Shown: positions 9,991 through 18,453 of the stretch, in pieces
Numbering within the stretch: the stretch's first letter is position 1
Layout of the letters: the number at the start of each line of letters is the position of its first letter
Origin: Clostridium sp. M62/1
GTDB lineage: Bacteria > Bacillota > Clostridia > Lachnospirales > Lachnospiraceae
NCBI RefSeq assembly: GCF_020736365.1
Contig: NZ_CP085988.1
Location: 3,576,001 to 3,640,000, forward strand
DNA length: 64,000 nucleotides
Reading direction: 5' to 3'
Notes under the pieces: model-generated
The model's input: the letters and a program-made list of their open reading frames with translations, nothing else
What the model was told of the DNA's origin: nothing
Databases searched by the model: none
Made by a program: the position numbers and the translations under genes

Positions 9991-10043
9991 GCAAAAAAAT
10001 CGGCTCCCAAGCGAAGCCTGAATGCTTCCAGGGGAGCCGATTT
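9990..10043 (-). terminator. Terminator of the L25 gene, probably bidirectional
   Basis: A 12-bp stem (AAATCGGCTCCC with GGGAGCCGATTT) encloses a smaller hairpin. On the minus strand it is followed by seven T, giving a strong intrinsic terminator for rplY. On the plus strand the T-rich tail is weaker but may also end the giant RT transcript. Confidence 0.85.
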
Positions 10044-10179
10044 GCTGATTTTCATTTTTATTTAATTTAGAAATTTTTTTGCAAGTTGCTATTGCGTTTT
10101 CCTTCCGCAACAGCATCTTTTATATCAAACCACAGGCCTCATCCTTGAGACTCACAAAAATGACGTTTTGACAGCCCGT

Positions 10180-10761
10180 CTACTTCTCTCCCTCTGCAGT
10201 CTCTTCCTCAGCTTCCGTATTGTGAACCGCATACACCGTCACAACCACAGCGTCCAAATCTGTCTGCAGATCTACATCCTTGTCGGAGGCGATGGCCAGA
10301 TCCCTTACCTTGATGGAATCTCCCACTCTCATATCTCCCACATCCAGCTCGATCTTTTCTACCAGAGCAGACGGCAGAGCCCTGTAGGAAACCTCATGAA
10401 GCACCTGCTGGAGCACTCCTGTCGTAACCTTCTCGTGGTTCAGCAGATGAATCTCTGCCACGGAGTGAACCTTCTCGCCGCTTACAAGGGCCTGAAAATC
10501 GATCTCCTCAACCTGTCCTTTCATGGAATTGTAGTCAACTTCCTTGATCAGAACATCCATGTCCTGACCGTCCACGTTCAGCATAATCTGGCTGCCGCGT
10601 CCGCTTGTCTTGAGAAGACGCTCCGCATCAGCCTTTACAATTTTAATCGGTATGGAGCCTTTAATCTCTTTTCCAAATACGTTTCCGGTAACAAATCCTT
10701 CCCGTCTAAGCCTCTTGGCCTTCACATCCATGCTTCTCTTCTCAGCTTTTAAAGTATTCAT
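10180..10761 (-). CDS. rplY: 50S ribosomal protein L25 / general stress protein Ctc
   Basis: This 193-residue protein fits the long (CTC) form of bacterial L25. Residues about 1-95 are the 5S-rRNA-binding L25 domain (start MNTLKAEKR, then VTGNVFGKEI) and about 100-185 are the TL5/CTC beta domain. The tail is Glu-rich (EAEEETAEGEK), as is common. It binds 5S rRNA in the central protuberance of the large subunit, and in Firmicutes it is often stress-induced. A GGAGG ribosome site precedes the ATG. It is monocistronic, with its own terminator 140 bases downstream. Confidence 0.93.
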   Translation of the reverse strand: MNTLKAEKRSMDVKAKRLRREGFVTGNVFGKEIKGSIPIKIVKADAERLLKTSGRGSQIMLNVDGQDMDVLIKEVDYNSMKGQVEEIDFQALVSGEKVHSVAEIHLLNHEKVTTGVLQQVLHEVSYRALPSALVEKIELDVGDMRVGDSIKVRDLAIASDKDVDLQTDLDAVVVTVYAVHNTEAEEETAEGEK

Positions 10762-11312
10762 TTATCTTTTCCTCCATCAAACTGACTGCCTGGGATGCTT
10801 AGCTGCCTTCAAATTTCGTCTGTTGGAAATAGGTTCGGTTAAGTATCTCTCTTTCTTTGTTACATCTGTATTATAACACTTCTGTCAAGACAATTTTGCA
10901 CAAATTCCAGATTGATTTTTCCTATTTTATGGTATTTTTTATGGTTATCTGCTAATTTCGAAAAAATCTTCACTTTTTCTATCTGATATCTTCCGGCAGC
11001 TCAGCCGTTTTCCTCCGTTTATAGGGCAGCGATTTCCCGTAAACGATCTGTAAAAATATTTTTTATGAATAAAACAGAACCGCTCTGGAAATACCTAAAA
11101 TGGAACTGTCCATTTTTCATCCGCTAAACAGCACAGTCTGCCGCTTTCCGGGCAGCAGCTTTTTCACCTGCTCCCTGCAATTTACAGCGTGCATTCCTTT
11201 GTTTCATCACATACTACAAAGAGTCAAGCATCCGCTCTGCGGACTGGCGGAAAACCGGGTTTTGCGGTTTTCCAGAACTTGCGGCAAGAAATGTGATAAG
11301 GAGGAAAGCGAT
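10762..11312. other. Divergent intergenic region between rplY and spoIVB
   Basis: No gene was found in these 550 bases. A plus-strand open frame extends upstream of spoIVB but lacks a ribosome site. Two hairpins lie close to spoIVB: TCCGC-tct-GCGGA (11231-11243) and GGAAAACCG with CGGTTTTCC (11249-11273). They may shape the spoIVB leader. I could not identify a convincing forespore promoter. Confidence 0.4.
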
Positions 11313-12614
11313 GTGACTAGAAAAGAAAAACTTCGCCGCCTGCTGACAGGCGTTTTCTGGATCAGCCTCGTTTGTTCACTGGTCTTTACCTGGTTTTACA
11401 TGAACAGGGCAATCCCCGATAAGCTGAACCTGGTGGTGGATGAAACGGAGAGCTTCCATTTTCCCCTTCCGGTGAAGGTCACGCTGGAAAGCGAGAGTGA
11501 GGAGGTAGTTGTGAGAAATGGCTCCAACATCCCCTCTGATCAGATTCATCTTCAGATTAATAAGCCCTTTTCCCTGTATTCTTCCAATGAGGGAACGTAT
11601 CATCTGAATTTAAAGCTGTTTGGCATTATTGATTTTAAGGATATTGAAGTGGATGTCTCAGACACGAAGTACGCCATTCCCTGCGGCATGCCGGTAGGCA
11701 TTTACATGAAATCCGACGGCCTCATGGTGATCGGAACCGGACAGGTAGAGACGAAGGATGGCTCAACCATTGATCCGGCTGAAGGTGTTCTGAAATCAGG
11801 AGACTACATTGAAGCCATCAACGGAGAGCCTGCCCACGACAAGGACGACATGATTGAAGCCGTCGCAAATGCGAAGGGCTCGCCCATCAAGCTGGATGTG
11901 CGGCGGGATAATCAGACAATGGAGGTCACGATGACCCCTGTGGAAACAAAGGACGGCGATTACAAGCTGGGCATCTGGATCCGCGATGACACCCAGGGCA
12001 TCGGCACCATGACGTATGTCACCCAGTCCGGCGAATACGGCGCTCTGGGCCATGGGATCAGCGACAGCGACACGGGACTTCTGGTGAGTACCAGCGGCGG
12101 CGAGCTGTACGACACGGAGATTATGGGAATTGAAAAGGGTTCCATGGGAAAGCCGGGCGTCCTCTCTGGCGTGATCTATTACGGCGGCCAGTCGAAGCTC
12201 GGAACCATTGAGGCCAACACCGAGCAGGGCATTTTCGGTACCATTGACAGCCGGATGTGGAAGGAAATAGACAAAATGCTGGGGGAAGGTCCCGGACGTG
12301 AGCCCATCCCCATTGGCTACCGCCAGGATGTCAAAAAAGGGCCCGCCTTCATCAGAAGCTGCATTTCCGGTGAACCCCGCGACTACGCCATCGAGATACA
12401 GAAAGTCGATTATTCCACTGCCCACAAAAATAAAAGCCTGGTCATCAAGGTGACAGATCCAGAGCTTTTAAGCCTCACCGGCGGAATCGTTCAGGGAATG
12501 AGCGGCAGCCCTATCATCCAGGACGGGAAGCTAATCGGGGCCGTTACCCACGTTTTTATTCAGGACTCCACCAAGGGATATGGAATTTTTATCGAAAACA
12601 TGCTGGAGCACTGA
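11313..12614 (+). CDS. spoIVB: SpoIVB stage IV sporulation signalling serine protease
   Basis: A GTG at 11313 with AAGGAGG 8 bases upstream is chosen, giving 433 residues, close to the usual SpoIVB length; the longer open frame has no ribosome site. There is one N-terminal membrane segment (about 10-28), a PDZ domain around residues 125-205, and the S55 peptidase domain with the catalytic His in GALGHGISD and the catalytic Ser in GMSGSPIIQDGK. SpoIVB is secreted from the forespore into the intermembrane space and triggers SpoIVFB processing of pro-sigma-K. In most spore formers spo0A lies just downstream. Here it does not: the next gene converges from the other strand. Confidence 0.95.
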   Translation: MTRKEKLRRLLTGVFWISLVCSLVFTWFYMNRAIPDKLNLVVDETESFHFPLPVKVTLESESEEVVVRNGSNIPSDQIHLQINKPFSLYSSNEGTYHLNLKLFGIIDFKDIEVDVSDTKYAIPCGMPVGIYMKSDGLMVIGTGQVETKDGSTIDPAEGVLKSGDYIEAINGEPAHDKDDMIEAVANAKGSPIKLDVRRDNQTMEVTMTPVETKDGDYKLGIWIRDDTQGIGTMTYVTQSGEYGALGHGISDSDTGLLVSTSGGELYDTEIMGIEKGSMGKPGVLSGVIYYGGQSKLGTIEANTEQGIFGTIDSRMWKEIDKMLGEGPGREPIPIGYRQDVKKGPAFIRSCISGEPRDYAIEIQKVDYSTAHKNKSLVIKVTDPELLSLTGGIVQGMSGSPIIQDGKLIGAVTHVFIQDSTKGYGIFIENMLEH

Positions 12615-12631
12615 GGCCGGTGAAAAGCCCC

Positions 12632-12677
12632 AAAAGGCCACACATCCGGTGGAACCCGGCCTCATCGGATGGCCTTT
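12632..12677. terminator. Possible bidirectional terminator after spoIVB
   Basis: AAAGGCC (12633-12639) pairs with GGCCTTT (12671-12677), with ATCCG/CGGAT pairing inside. On the minus strand it is followed by a T-containing run. It lies between two convergent genes, where a shared terminator is expected. Confidence 0.45.
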
Positions 12678-12740
12678 CAGGCGGTTCAGCAGGTTCACTC
12701 GGCCTCTTGGCATCACCTCTCTGTTCTGACTTCTGAGCCC

Positions 12741-12816
12741 TGACTCTTCGCCCTGCCTCTTCATCGCTCTGCCTCTTCATTGCCCTGACTCTTCAGCACT
12801 CTGACTCTTCGTCCTC
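12741..12816. repeat. Tandem repeat of about 16 bases, five copies
   Basis: Units start TGACTCTTC or TGCCTCTTC at 12741, 12754, 12770, 12786 and 12802, with lengths 13, 16, 16, 16 and 15. The tract is non-coding on both strands, between spoIVB and the next minus-strand gene. Confidence 0.6.
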
Positions 12817-12819
12817 CTC

Positions 12820-13266
12820 TCACTTCCAGAACCGCACATACTGCTTTCCATAATTTCCCCACCAGGTTTCCGCTCTCTCCCTGCCGTTTTCATCGGTTCC
12901 CCTGAAATACATGGTGGAAAACAGCATCTCTGTCTCGTTAAGCCTCACGGCCGCCTGAAGCAGCCCTTCCTCCATGGGAAAAATGACGCCGTTTTTTTCT
13001 CCGGCCCTCTGCTCTATCCACTTCAGTTCCCGGATCTCCTGGCCTGTAAGCTCCTTTTCTGCCCTTTCTCTTTCCTTAGGACTCAGACTGAACAGGTAAA
13101 AGTCGAGAAAACTGTTGTCCTCCCCGTACTTTTCCTTCAATCTTAAAAAATGCTCAAAAGCCTCCCTGCCATCCATTGCGACGATCTCATTTTCATAAGA
13201 ATCGAGGCCCTCGCGTATGGCTTCAAAATACAAAAATCCCCGCTCTCTAAGCTCTCTGCCTGTCAT
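12820..13266 (-). CDS. Hypothetical protein, 148 residues
   Basis: This charged, soluble protein (start MTGRELRERG) is rich in Glu, Arg and Phe and ends GKQYVRFWK. No membrane segment, signal peptide or familiar motif is seen, and I do not recognise it. A GGGAGG site precedes the ATG at 13266. It occupies the place where spoIIIAD would be expected and is separated from spoIIIAC by a purine-rich repeat tract, so co-transcription with the sporulation genes is possible but not shown. Confidence 0.7.
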   Translation of the reverse strand: MTGRELRERGFLYFEAIREGLDSYENEIVAMDGREAFEHFLRLKEKYGEDNSFLDFYLFSLSPKERERAEKELTGQEIRELKWIEQRAGEKNGVIFPMEEGLLQAAVRLNETEMLFSTMYFRGTDENGRERAETWWGNYGKQYVRFWK

Positions 13267-13284
13267 AGTTCCTCCCTGTCCGTT

Positions 13285-13420
13285 TTGGACTATGTCCCTT
13301 GCTTCCTTTATCTGTTTCTTTTTGTTTCCTTTTGGTTTCTCTTATTTCCTTTAACTTCCTTTTATTTCCCTTTATTTTCCTTTATTTTCTTCTTTTTCCT
13401 TCTCTTTGAAGACATCCATC
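13285..13420. repeat. Polypurine (minus) / polypyrimidine (plus) minisatellite
   Basis: On the minus strand this tract is a run of degenerate 10-11 base units resembling GGAAATAAA (for example AAATAAAGG and AAATAAAAGG). It is non-coding and sits exactly downstream of spoIIIAC, where spoIIIAD-AH would normally follow. Confidence 0.6.
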
Positions 13421-13430
13421 TGCTTTTCTC

Positions 13431-13625
13431 TCACAGAGCAAACAGCTCCTTCATCGTCTCAAACAGCTCGTAGATATACGGAACCATCCAGAACAGCACC
13501 AGCACCAGCCCTGCAAGGCTGGTCAGAAACGCCTGCTCCTCCCTTCCGCTGTGCTTTAACACCTGGCAGATAACAGACACCAGAATCCCCACTGCCGCAA
13601 TCCGAAATATCAGGCTGACTCCCAT
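13431..13625 (-). CDS. spoIIIAC: Stage III sporulation protein SpoIIIAC
   Basis: The product is 64 residues from an ATG at 13625, with GGAAAGGAG upstream; a TTG six codons earlier is less likely. The sequence MGVSLIFRIAAVGILVSV then SGREEQAF and a second hydrophobic helix matches the two-helix SpoIIIAC family. SpoIIIAC is part of the SpoIIIA-SpoIIQ channel that joins mother cell and forespore. Normally SpoIIIAD follows directly, but the sequence after the stop is purine-rich repeat. Residues and length look intact. Confidence 0.9.
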   Translation of the reverse strand: MGVSLIFRIAAVGILVSVICQVLKHSGREEQAFLTSLAGLVLVLFWMVPYIYELFETMKELFAL

Positions 13626-13803
13626 TTTTTCTCCTTTCCACAATCACAGCTTTTCTGTCATCCGCACTGTTCTTTTCAGCTAAACTGCCCCTTCTGCTTC
13701 CTTCTCCACGGCTGTCTGTTCCGTTCAGCGTTTTTCCCCTGGTTTTCTTTCCGATCCTGCTCCGCTCTCCTGCCCCTCCTGCCGGTCTTTGTCCCCCAGT
13801 CTT

Positions 13804-14331
13804 CTACACCAGAATGACTGCCAGGAACAGGCCGGCCATGACTCCTGCGCTGGTATACAGTCTCCGTTTCTGGGCAATCTCCCTGGAAATCCCCTCAATC
13901 TCTTCTTCCAGCTCTTCCAGATACAAAAGGATCGTCCTCTCCTGCATTTCCCTGTCCAGATAGCCCAGATGCTCCCCAAAGGAGATGAGCTGCTCTCCCT
14001 CCCGCTCTGTCAGAGGGCTGGTCTCCAGAAATTTATGGGCCTCCTCCTTCCAGATGTCAAAAAAGCTCTCCCCGCTGCCCTGCATCAGGCGGTCTGACAC
14101 CCGCCTAAAAAGCTCTCCCTCTGCTCTCCCTGCCCGCTTTCCCGTTCTGTCAAATCCTTCCGCCAGCGGCACATTGGCATACAGGATTTCCCCCTTCAGG
14201 TGGATCACCAGCACGCGAATGCGCTTTAACAGGGCCAGCCGCTCCGACAGACGCGCCGCCATCCCTGCCCCCATTGCACTGCAGGAGGTGATCACAAGGA
14301 CTGTCCCCACCAGTTTTATTAAAGCAGACAT
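13804..14331 (-). CDS. spoIIIAB: Stage III sporulation protein SpoIIIAB
   Basis: This 175-residue protein has the SpoIIIAB layout: an N-terminal membrane helix (about 5-25), a long soluble helical region resembling type II secretion GspF repeats (FFDIWKEEA, LGYLDREMQ), and a C-terminal membrane helix ending FLAVILV. It is part of the mother-cell engulfment-channel complex. Its ATG lies inside the end of the spoIIIAA open frame (overlap 182 bases), with a purine-rich ribosome site (GGGAGGGGGAGAG). The distance to spoIIIAC is 178 bases, longer than usual for this operon. Confidence 0.92.
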   Translation of the reverse strand: MSALIKLVGTVLVITSCSAMGAGMAARLSERLALLKRIRVLVIHLKGEILYANVPLAEGFDRTGKRAGRAEGELFRRVSDRLMQGSGESFFDIWKEEAHKFLETSPLTEREGEQLISFGEHLGYLDREMQERTILLYLEELEEEIEGISREIAQKRRLYTSAGVMAGLFLAVILV

Positions 14332-15307
14332 CTCTCCCCCTCCCGTCGAGAATCTGTTCCACCGTTCCCGGCCCCCTTCTGCCGCTCAGAACCAGAATCC
14401 GCTCAAACAGTCTGTCCCGAAACAGCTCCCGAAAGGCCGGCTTTGCCTCCACATCCTGATAGGAGGTTCCGTGGGCCGTGGCAATCAGGCTGCACCCGCA
14501 GCCTGCCGCATAGCGCAGCGCCTCCAGATCCTCCCTTCCGCCAATCTCGTCCACCGCCAGCACCTGAGGTGCCATGGAGCGGATCAGCATCATCATTCCC
14601 TGAGCCTTTGGACAGCCGTCCAGCACATCGCTTCTCATCCCCACATCATTCTGGGCAATTCCCTGAAAGCAGGCTGCAATTTCCGACCGCTCGTCCACAA
14701 TCCCCACGGTTTTCCCCTCCATATATCCACAGCCGTCAGAAATTTTCCTCACAAGATCGCGAAGAAGGGTGGTTTTCCCGCAGCAGGGCGGGGAGAGGAT
14801 GAGCACCGGATACAGCTCGCCCCTGTCTCTGTCTATGAGATAAGGGAGCACGGAATCAGAACATCCTCTGATCTGGCGGGCCACCCGGACATTCAGGCAG
14901 GTGACCGGCTTAATGGCCTTCACCCTGCTGCCGTCAGTGACAGCTCTTCCCGCCACCCCGATCCGGTGTCCGCCTGCCACAGTCAGAAATCCCTGTCTGA
15001 GCTCATCCTCAAAGGCATAGAGAGAGTATCTGGCCGCACATTCAAGGGTCTCCTCTATCTCTCTCTGAGATACCACGAGAGCCCGGCCAGTCCCTCCCCT
15101 TTCCGGGCCCGTTTCTGAGACAGCAGAGAGCAGCTCTCCCCCTTCTCCCACTGCATACTCCCTTCCCCCTGCCCTGACGAGGAGGGGACGCCCGCTTCTG
15201 AGCCGGATTTCCTGAAGCTCCGTGCACTGTTTCACCGCAGGCCCCAGAATATCCCTGAGACCTCTGGAAAAAATCTGAAGAAGATTTTCTTCTGCCTGTC
15301 CTGTCAT
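14150..15307 (-). CDS. spoIIIAA: Stage III sporulation protein SpoIIIAA (ATPase), C-terminus probably extended by frame drift
   Basis: The ATG at 15307, with GGGGAG upstream, opens a 385-residue frame; an upstream extension to 15433 lacks a ribosome site. It is a secretion-type ATPase. The P-loop is in SPPCCGKTTLLRD (the usual G-P-P-G-C-G-K-T is altered at two positions but GKT is kept) and Walker B is VLAVDEIGG. SpoIIIAA powers the SpoIIIA channel from the mother-cell cytoplasm. Family members end near the ILDGRG segment. Here the frame runs about 60 residues further, out of frame through spoIIIAB, with atypical composition. One extra base in the G-run at 14336-14340 would bring a stop within ten codons. 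True C-terminus is uncertain. Confidence 0.88.
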   Translation of the reverse strand: MTGQAEENLLQIFSRGLRDILGPAVKQCTELQEIRLRSGRPLLVRAGGREYAVGEGGELLSAVSETGPERGGTGRALVVSQREIEETLECAARYSLYAFEDELRQGFLTVAGGHRIGVAGRAVTDGSRVKAIKPVTCLNVRVARQIRGCSDSVLPYLIDRDRGELYPVLILSPPCCGKTTLLRDLVRKISDGCGYMEGKTVGIVDERSEIAACFQGIAQNDVGMRSDVLDGCPKAQGMMMLIRSMAPQVLAVDEIGGREDLEALRYAAGCGCSLIATAHGTSYQDVEAKPAFRELFRDRLFERILVLSGRRGPGTVEQILDGRGRDVCFNKTGGDSPCDHLLQCNGGRDGGASVGAAGPVKAHSRAGDPPEGGNPVCQCAAGGRI

Positions 15308-15493
15308 GCTGTGCTCCCCTTTCTGGCTCTTCTGTGATGGGCCATTTGGGAACAGCCGCTTTTCTGCTCCTTTGGCCCTTCTCCTTTTGCTGACAGTCTG
15401 TCCTTCTCTTTTAATCGTAAAGGGCTCCTGCACCTCACTCCATATATATGAGGGGACAGGCAGATTATGTCTGATTTCGGTGTTCTTCTTAGC

Positions 15494-16576
15494 CTATGCC
15501 TTCACCGCCCACCTCATTTTCGTGGACTTGGCCCGGCTGTTTCTGGCGCACTCCTCTGCCGACGGCCGGATCACCTCCTGCGCGATCTCGCTGTACAGGC
15601 CGGCTCTCTTATATTCTCTGAAGGATTTTTTTACAAGCCTGTCCTCACCGGAATGGAAGGTCAGAATAGCAGCCTTTCCTCCTGATTTGAGAGCAGACGG
15701 CAGCTTCTCCAGAAAGGCATACAGCACCTCAAACTCACTGTTTACATCGATACGGAGGGCCTGGAAGGTTCTGGCGCAGGACTTCTTCACTGCCTCCTTT
15801 CTCTCCTTTTCCGGCAGAAAGGAAAGCGCCTCCTCCACTGCCTCCCGAAGCTGTGTGGTGGTATCGATCCTTCCTCCCCGTTTCAGCCGGCTGAATACCG
15901 TATGGGAGATTTCCTCTGCATAGGGTTCGTCTGAATTTTCCATCAGCATCCCGCAAAATTCCTCCCTGTCCATCCCTTTCAGCCTCTCAGCCGCCGTCTC
16001 CCCCCTGGTGGGATCCATTCTCAGATCCAGGGGGCCTTCATACTTGTAGGTAAAGCCTCGTTCCGGATTGTCAATCTGCATGGAGGAAACTCCCAGATCT
16101 GCCAGAATAAAATCAAATGGCCCTGCCTCCTCAGCTACCTTGTCAATGTCGGCAAAATTCATGAGCTTCACCGTCAGAATATCCGGCCCAAAGCCGGCGT
16201 CCGCCAGTCTTTTTTTCGTCTTTTCCGACTCGATGGGGTCCACGTCCAGGCCGTAAATATGCCCCTGTCCCTGCAGCTTTTTCAGCATTTCCCTTGTGTG
16301 TCCGCCATATCCCAGGGTGGCATCCAGCCCCACCTGTCCCGGCCTGATATCAAAAAAGTCCAGAATCTCCTTCACACAGATGGAAATATGCATTCCCGCA
16401 GGCGTCCCTCCCTTCTGAATCACCTTCTCCACCGTATCCCGGTACTTTTCCGGATTCAGCTCCTTGTACTTTTCTTTGTAACTTCTGGGATGGGTTCCCT
16501 TATAGCGGACACGCCTTTTATGTACCGGCTCTGTCCCTTTTCCTTCCTCTCTTCTGTTCTCTGTATCTATACTCAT
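15494..16576 (-). CDS. rsmH: 16S rRNA (cytosine-1402-N4)-methyltransferase RsmH, long form
   Basis: The start is ATG 16576 with AAGGAG 7 bases upstream, giving 360 residues, longer than the typical 310 because of a basic N-terminal extension of about 45 residues (KRRVRYKGTHPRSYKEKYKE). The SAM-binding motif is DATLGYGGHT and downstream motifs are ADLGVSSMQID, PLDLRMDP and LTFHSGEDRLVKKSF. It methylates C1402 in the decoding centre. It is not in a division (dcw) cluster: no mraZ, ftsL or penicillin-binding genes are here. It lies 62 bases after rarA, so it may be the second RsmH-like paralogue seen in some Clostridia. Confidence 0.9.
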   Translation of the reverse strand: MSIDTENRREEGKGTEPVHKRRVRYKGTHPRSYKEKYKELNPEKYRDTVEKVIQKGGTPAGMHISICVKEILDFFDIRPGQVGLDATLGYGGHTREMLKKLQGQGHIYGLDVDPIESEKTKKRLADAGFGPDILTVKLMNFADIDKVAEEAGPFDFILADLGVSSMQIDNPERGFTYKYEGPLDLRMDPTRGETAAERLKGMDREEFCGMLMENSDEPYAEEISHTVFSRLKRGGRIDTTTQLREAVEEALSFLPEKERKEAVKKSCARTFQALRIDVNSEFEVLYAFLEKLPSALKSGGKAAILTFHSGEDRLVKKSFREYKRAGLYSEIAQEVIRPSAEECARNSRAKSTKMRWAVKA

Positions 16577-16638
16577 ATGCGTTCTCCTTTTCTGTTTCCT
16601 GACGGGTTTTTCTGTTTTTACAACAGATTCTTCCGGCT

Positions 16639-18042
16639 TCAGCATGGAAACTCCTCTGTCTGCTCTTCTGCCCCTGCCTTCTGCTCCCGCTCTTGTGCTT
16701 TCCCGCCCTCTGTTTCGCCCTTCTTCCATCTCCTGATGGCGTCAAGTCTCTCTCCCGTCACCATTTCCTCCCCCTGGTTCGTAGGCTCATAGTAGATCCT
16801 GTCCTTCAGGGAGTCCGGAAGGCACTGCATTCTCGTCATCTTCTCTGCCGTGCTGTGGGCATACTGGTAGCCCTCCCCGTAGTGGAGCTCTGCCATAAGC
16901 TTTGTGGGGGCGTTTCGTATCACCAGAGGCACCGGCTCATCCTCCAGCTCCCGCACGTCCTTTTTTGCCGCCTCACAGGCCCTGTAGGAAGAATTGGACT
17001 TGGGCGCCATGGAGAGATAGATTACCGTGTGGACAAGATTTACGTCGCACTCCGGCATTCCCAGAAAGTGGCAGGCCTGATAGGCAGCCACAGCCAGTGA
17101 AAGGGCCCTGCTGTCTGCCATCCCAATATCCTCGCTTGCAAACCGGATCAGCCGCCTTGCCACATACAGGGGATCCTCCCCTGCTTCCAGCATCCGTTCC
17201 AGCCAGTATACGGCGGCATCCGGATCGGAATTTCTCATGGATTTGTGGAGGGCGGAAATCAGGTTATAATGCTCCTCCCCCTTCTTGTCATAGAGAAGGC
17301 TCTTCTTTCCGATGCACTGCTTTATCACCTCCCGGCTCACAACTGTGCGGTCCCCATGAATTTCCCCGTTGGTGACAGCCATCTCCAGCACATTTAAGGC
17401 TGTCCTCGCATCTCCCCCGGCAAACCGGGCAATCATATCAAGCAGCTCCTCTTCTATCTCCACCTTGAGGTAGCCGTATCCCCTGCTGCTGGTCAGGGCA
17501 TGTTTAAGAAGGGCCGTCAGCTCCTCCCTGCTCAGCTCCTTCAGGACAAAAACACGGCATCTGGACAAAAGAGCGCTGTTTATCTCAAAGGAAGGATTTT
17601 CCGTAGTCGCGCCAATGAGAATGATGCTTCCCCTCTCCACATAGGGCAGAAAGGCATCCTGCTGGGCCTTGTTGAAGCGGTGTATCTCGTCCACAAATAC
17701 CACAGTCTTCATCCCCCTGTGCCTGGCTTCCTCCGCCTTCGCCATTACCTCCCTGATTTCCTTAATCCCGCTGGTGACGGCGCTGAAATTGATAAAGCCG
17801 GCATTTGTCCTGTTAGCAATGATGCCGGCCAGCGTTGTCTTCCCCACTCCGGGAGGCCCCCAGAAAATCATGGATGAAACCTTATCCCGCTCAATCAGGT
17901 TGCGAAGCAGCATCCCCTCTCCGAGGAGATGGGACTGCCCGACAAACTCCTCCAGGCTCTCCGGCCGCATCCGGCTGGCCAGAGGGCTGTAGACCGGCGC
18001 ATTGTCAAACATGGATATCTGTTCCATATCTCTCTGTTTCAA
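16639..18042 (-). CDS. rarA: Replication-associated recombination protein RarA (MgsA-type AAA ATPase)
   Basis: A TTG at 18042 is chosen because AGGAGG lies 8 bases before it; the ATG five codons later (18027) lacks a good site. Product is about 467 residues. Near the start are ISMFDNAP and SLEEFVGQSHLLG, then Walker A GPPGVGKTTLAG, Walker B VVFVDEIHRFNK, sensor 1 ATTENPSFEIN and the C-terminal MgsA tetramerisation region (YRACEAAKKDV, GYQYAHS). RarA acts at stalled replication forks with SSB. The C-terminal 35 residues are a low-complexity Glu/Lys tail. It probably forms an operon with rsmH. Confidence 0.94.
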   Translation of the reverse strand: MKQRDMEQISMFDNAPVYSPLASRMRPESLEEFVGQSHLLGEGMLLRNLIERDKVSSMIFWGPPGVGKTTLAGIIANRTNAGFINFSAVTSGIKEIREVMAKAEEARHRGMKTVVFVDEIHRFNKAQQDAFLPYVERGSIILIGATTENPSFEINSALLSRCRVFVLKELSREELTALLKHALTSSRGYGYLKVEIEEELLDMIARFAGGDARTALNVLEMAVTNGEIHGDRTVVSREVIKQCIGKKSLLYDKKGEEHYNLISALHKSMRNSDPDAAVYWLERMLEAGEDPLYVARRLIRFASEDIGMADSRALSLAVAAYQACHFLGMPECDVNLVHTVIYLSMAPKSNSSYRACEAAKKDVRELEDEPVPLVIRNAPTKLMAELHYGEGYQYAHSTAEKMTRMQCLPDSLKDRIYYEPTNQGEEMVTGERLDAIRRWKKGETEGGKAQEREQKAGAEEQTEEFPC

Positions 18043-18453
18043 ACTTCTTTCCTCCTGTATCCGTCTCTGTTTACCCGGCCTGTCCCGGGACACGATTTTT
18101 CTGCCCTGCTTTCTCTGCTTTGCTTTTTCTGCCTTTTACTGCAGAAGTATTGGAAAGCTCTTATGCAGCGTATTATACACGGTTTCCTCCCCATTTCCTA
18201 TTTTTTATGCCCAAAATTTTCAGACCGGACTTATTCAGAGTCAGTTTTCCTGATGTCCTGACTTTTCGTATTCGGAACCATGGAAATTTCCTGATGCCCA
18301 CATTTCGTTTTTCTCTCCACAATCCGGCATTTTCGTGATAAACTGTCCAAAGAAACGTATAACCTGAGGTATATCCTGAGCCAGAAAAGCAAAACCTTGC
18401 AGAAAGCATCTGACCCGTCCGTCCCGGTCAGATCAGAAACGGAGAAAACTGCC
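18043..18453. other. Divergent intergenic region between rarA and merR-type regulator
   Basis: No gene is supported. A minus-strand GTATAAT (about 18172-18178) could be the -10 of rarA, but no good -35 is visible. The region next to the regulator has no operator-like palindrome that I could see. Confidence 0.35.

Noticed and set aside
13985..15118. 377-codon plus-strand frame opposite spoIIIAA/AB
   Set aside because: It is antisense to well-recognised sporulation genes, lacks a ribosome site and is Pro/Ser/Arg-rich, as is usual for shadow frames of GC-rich genes.
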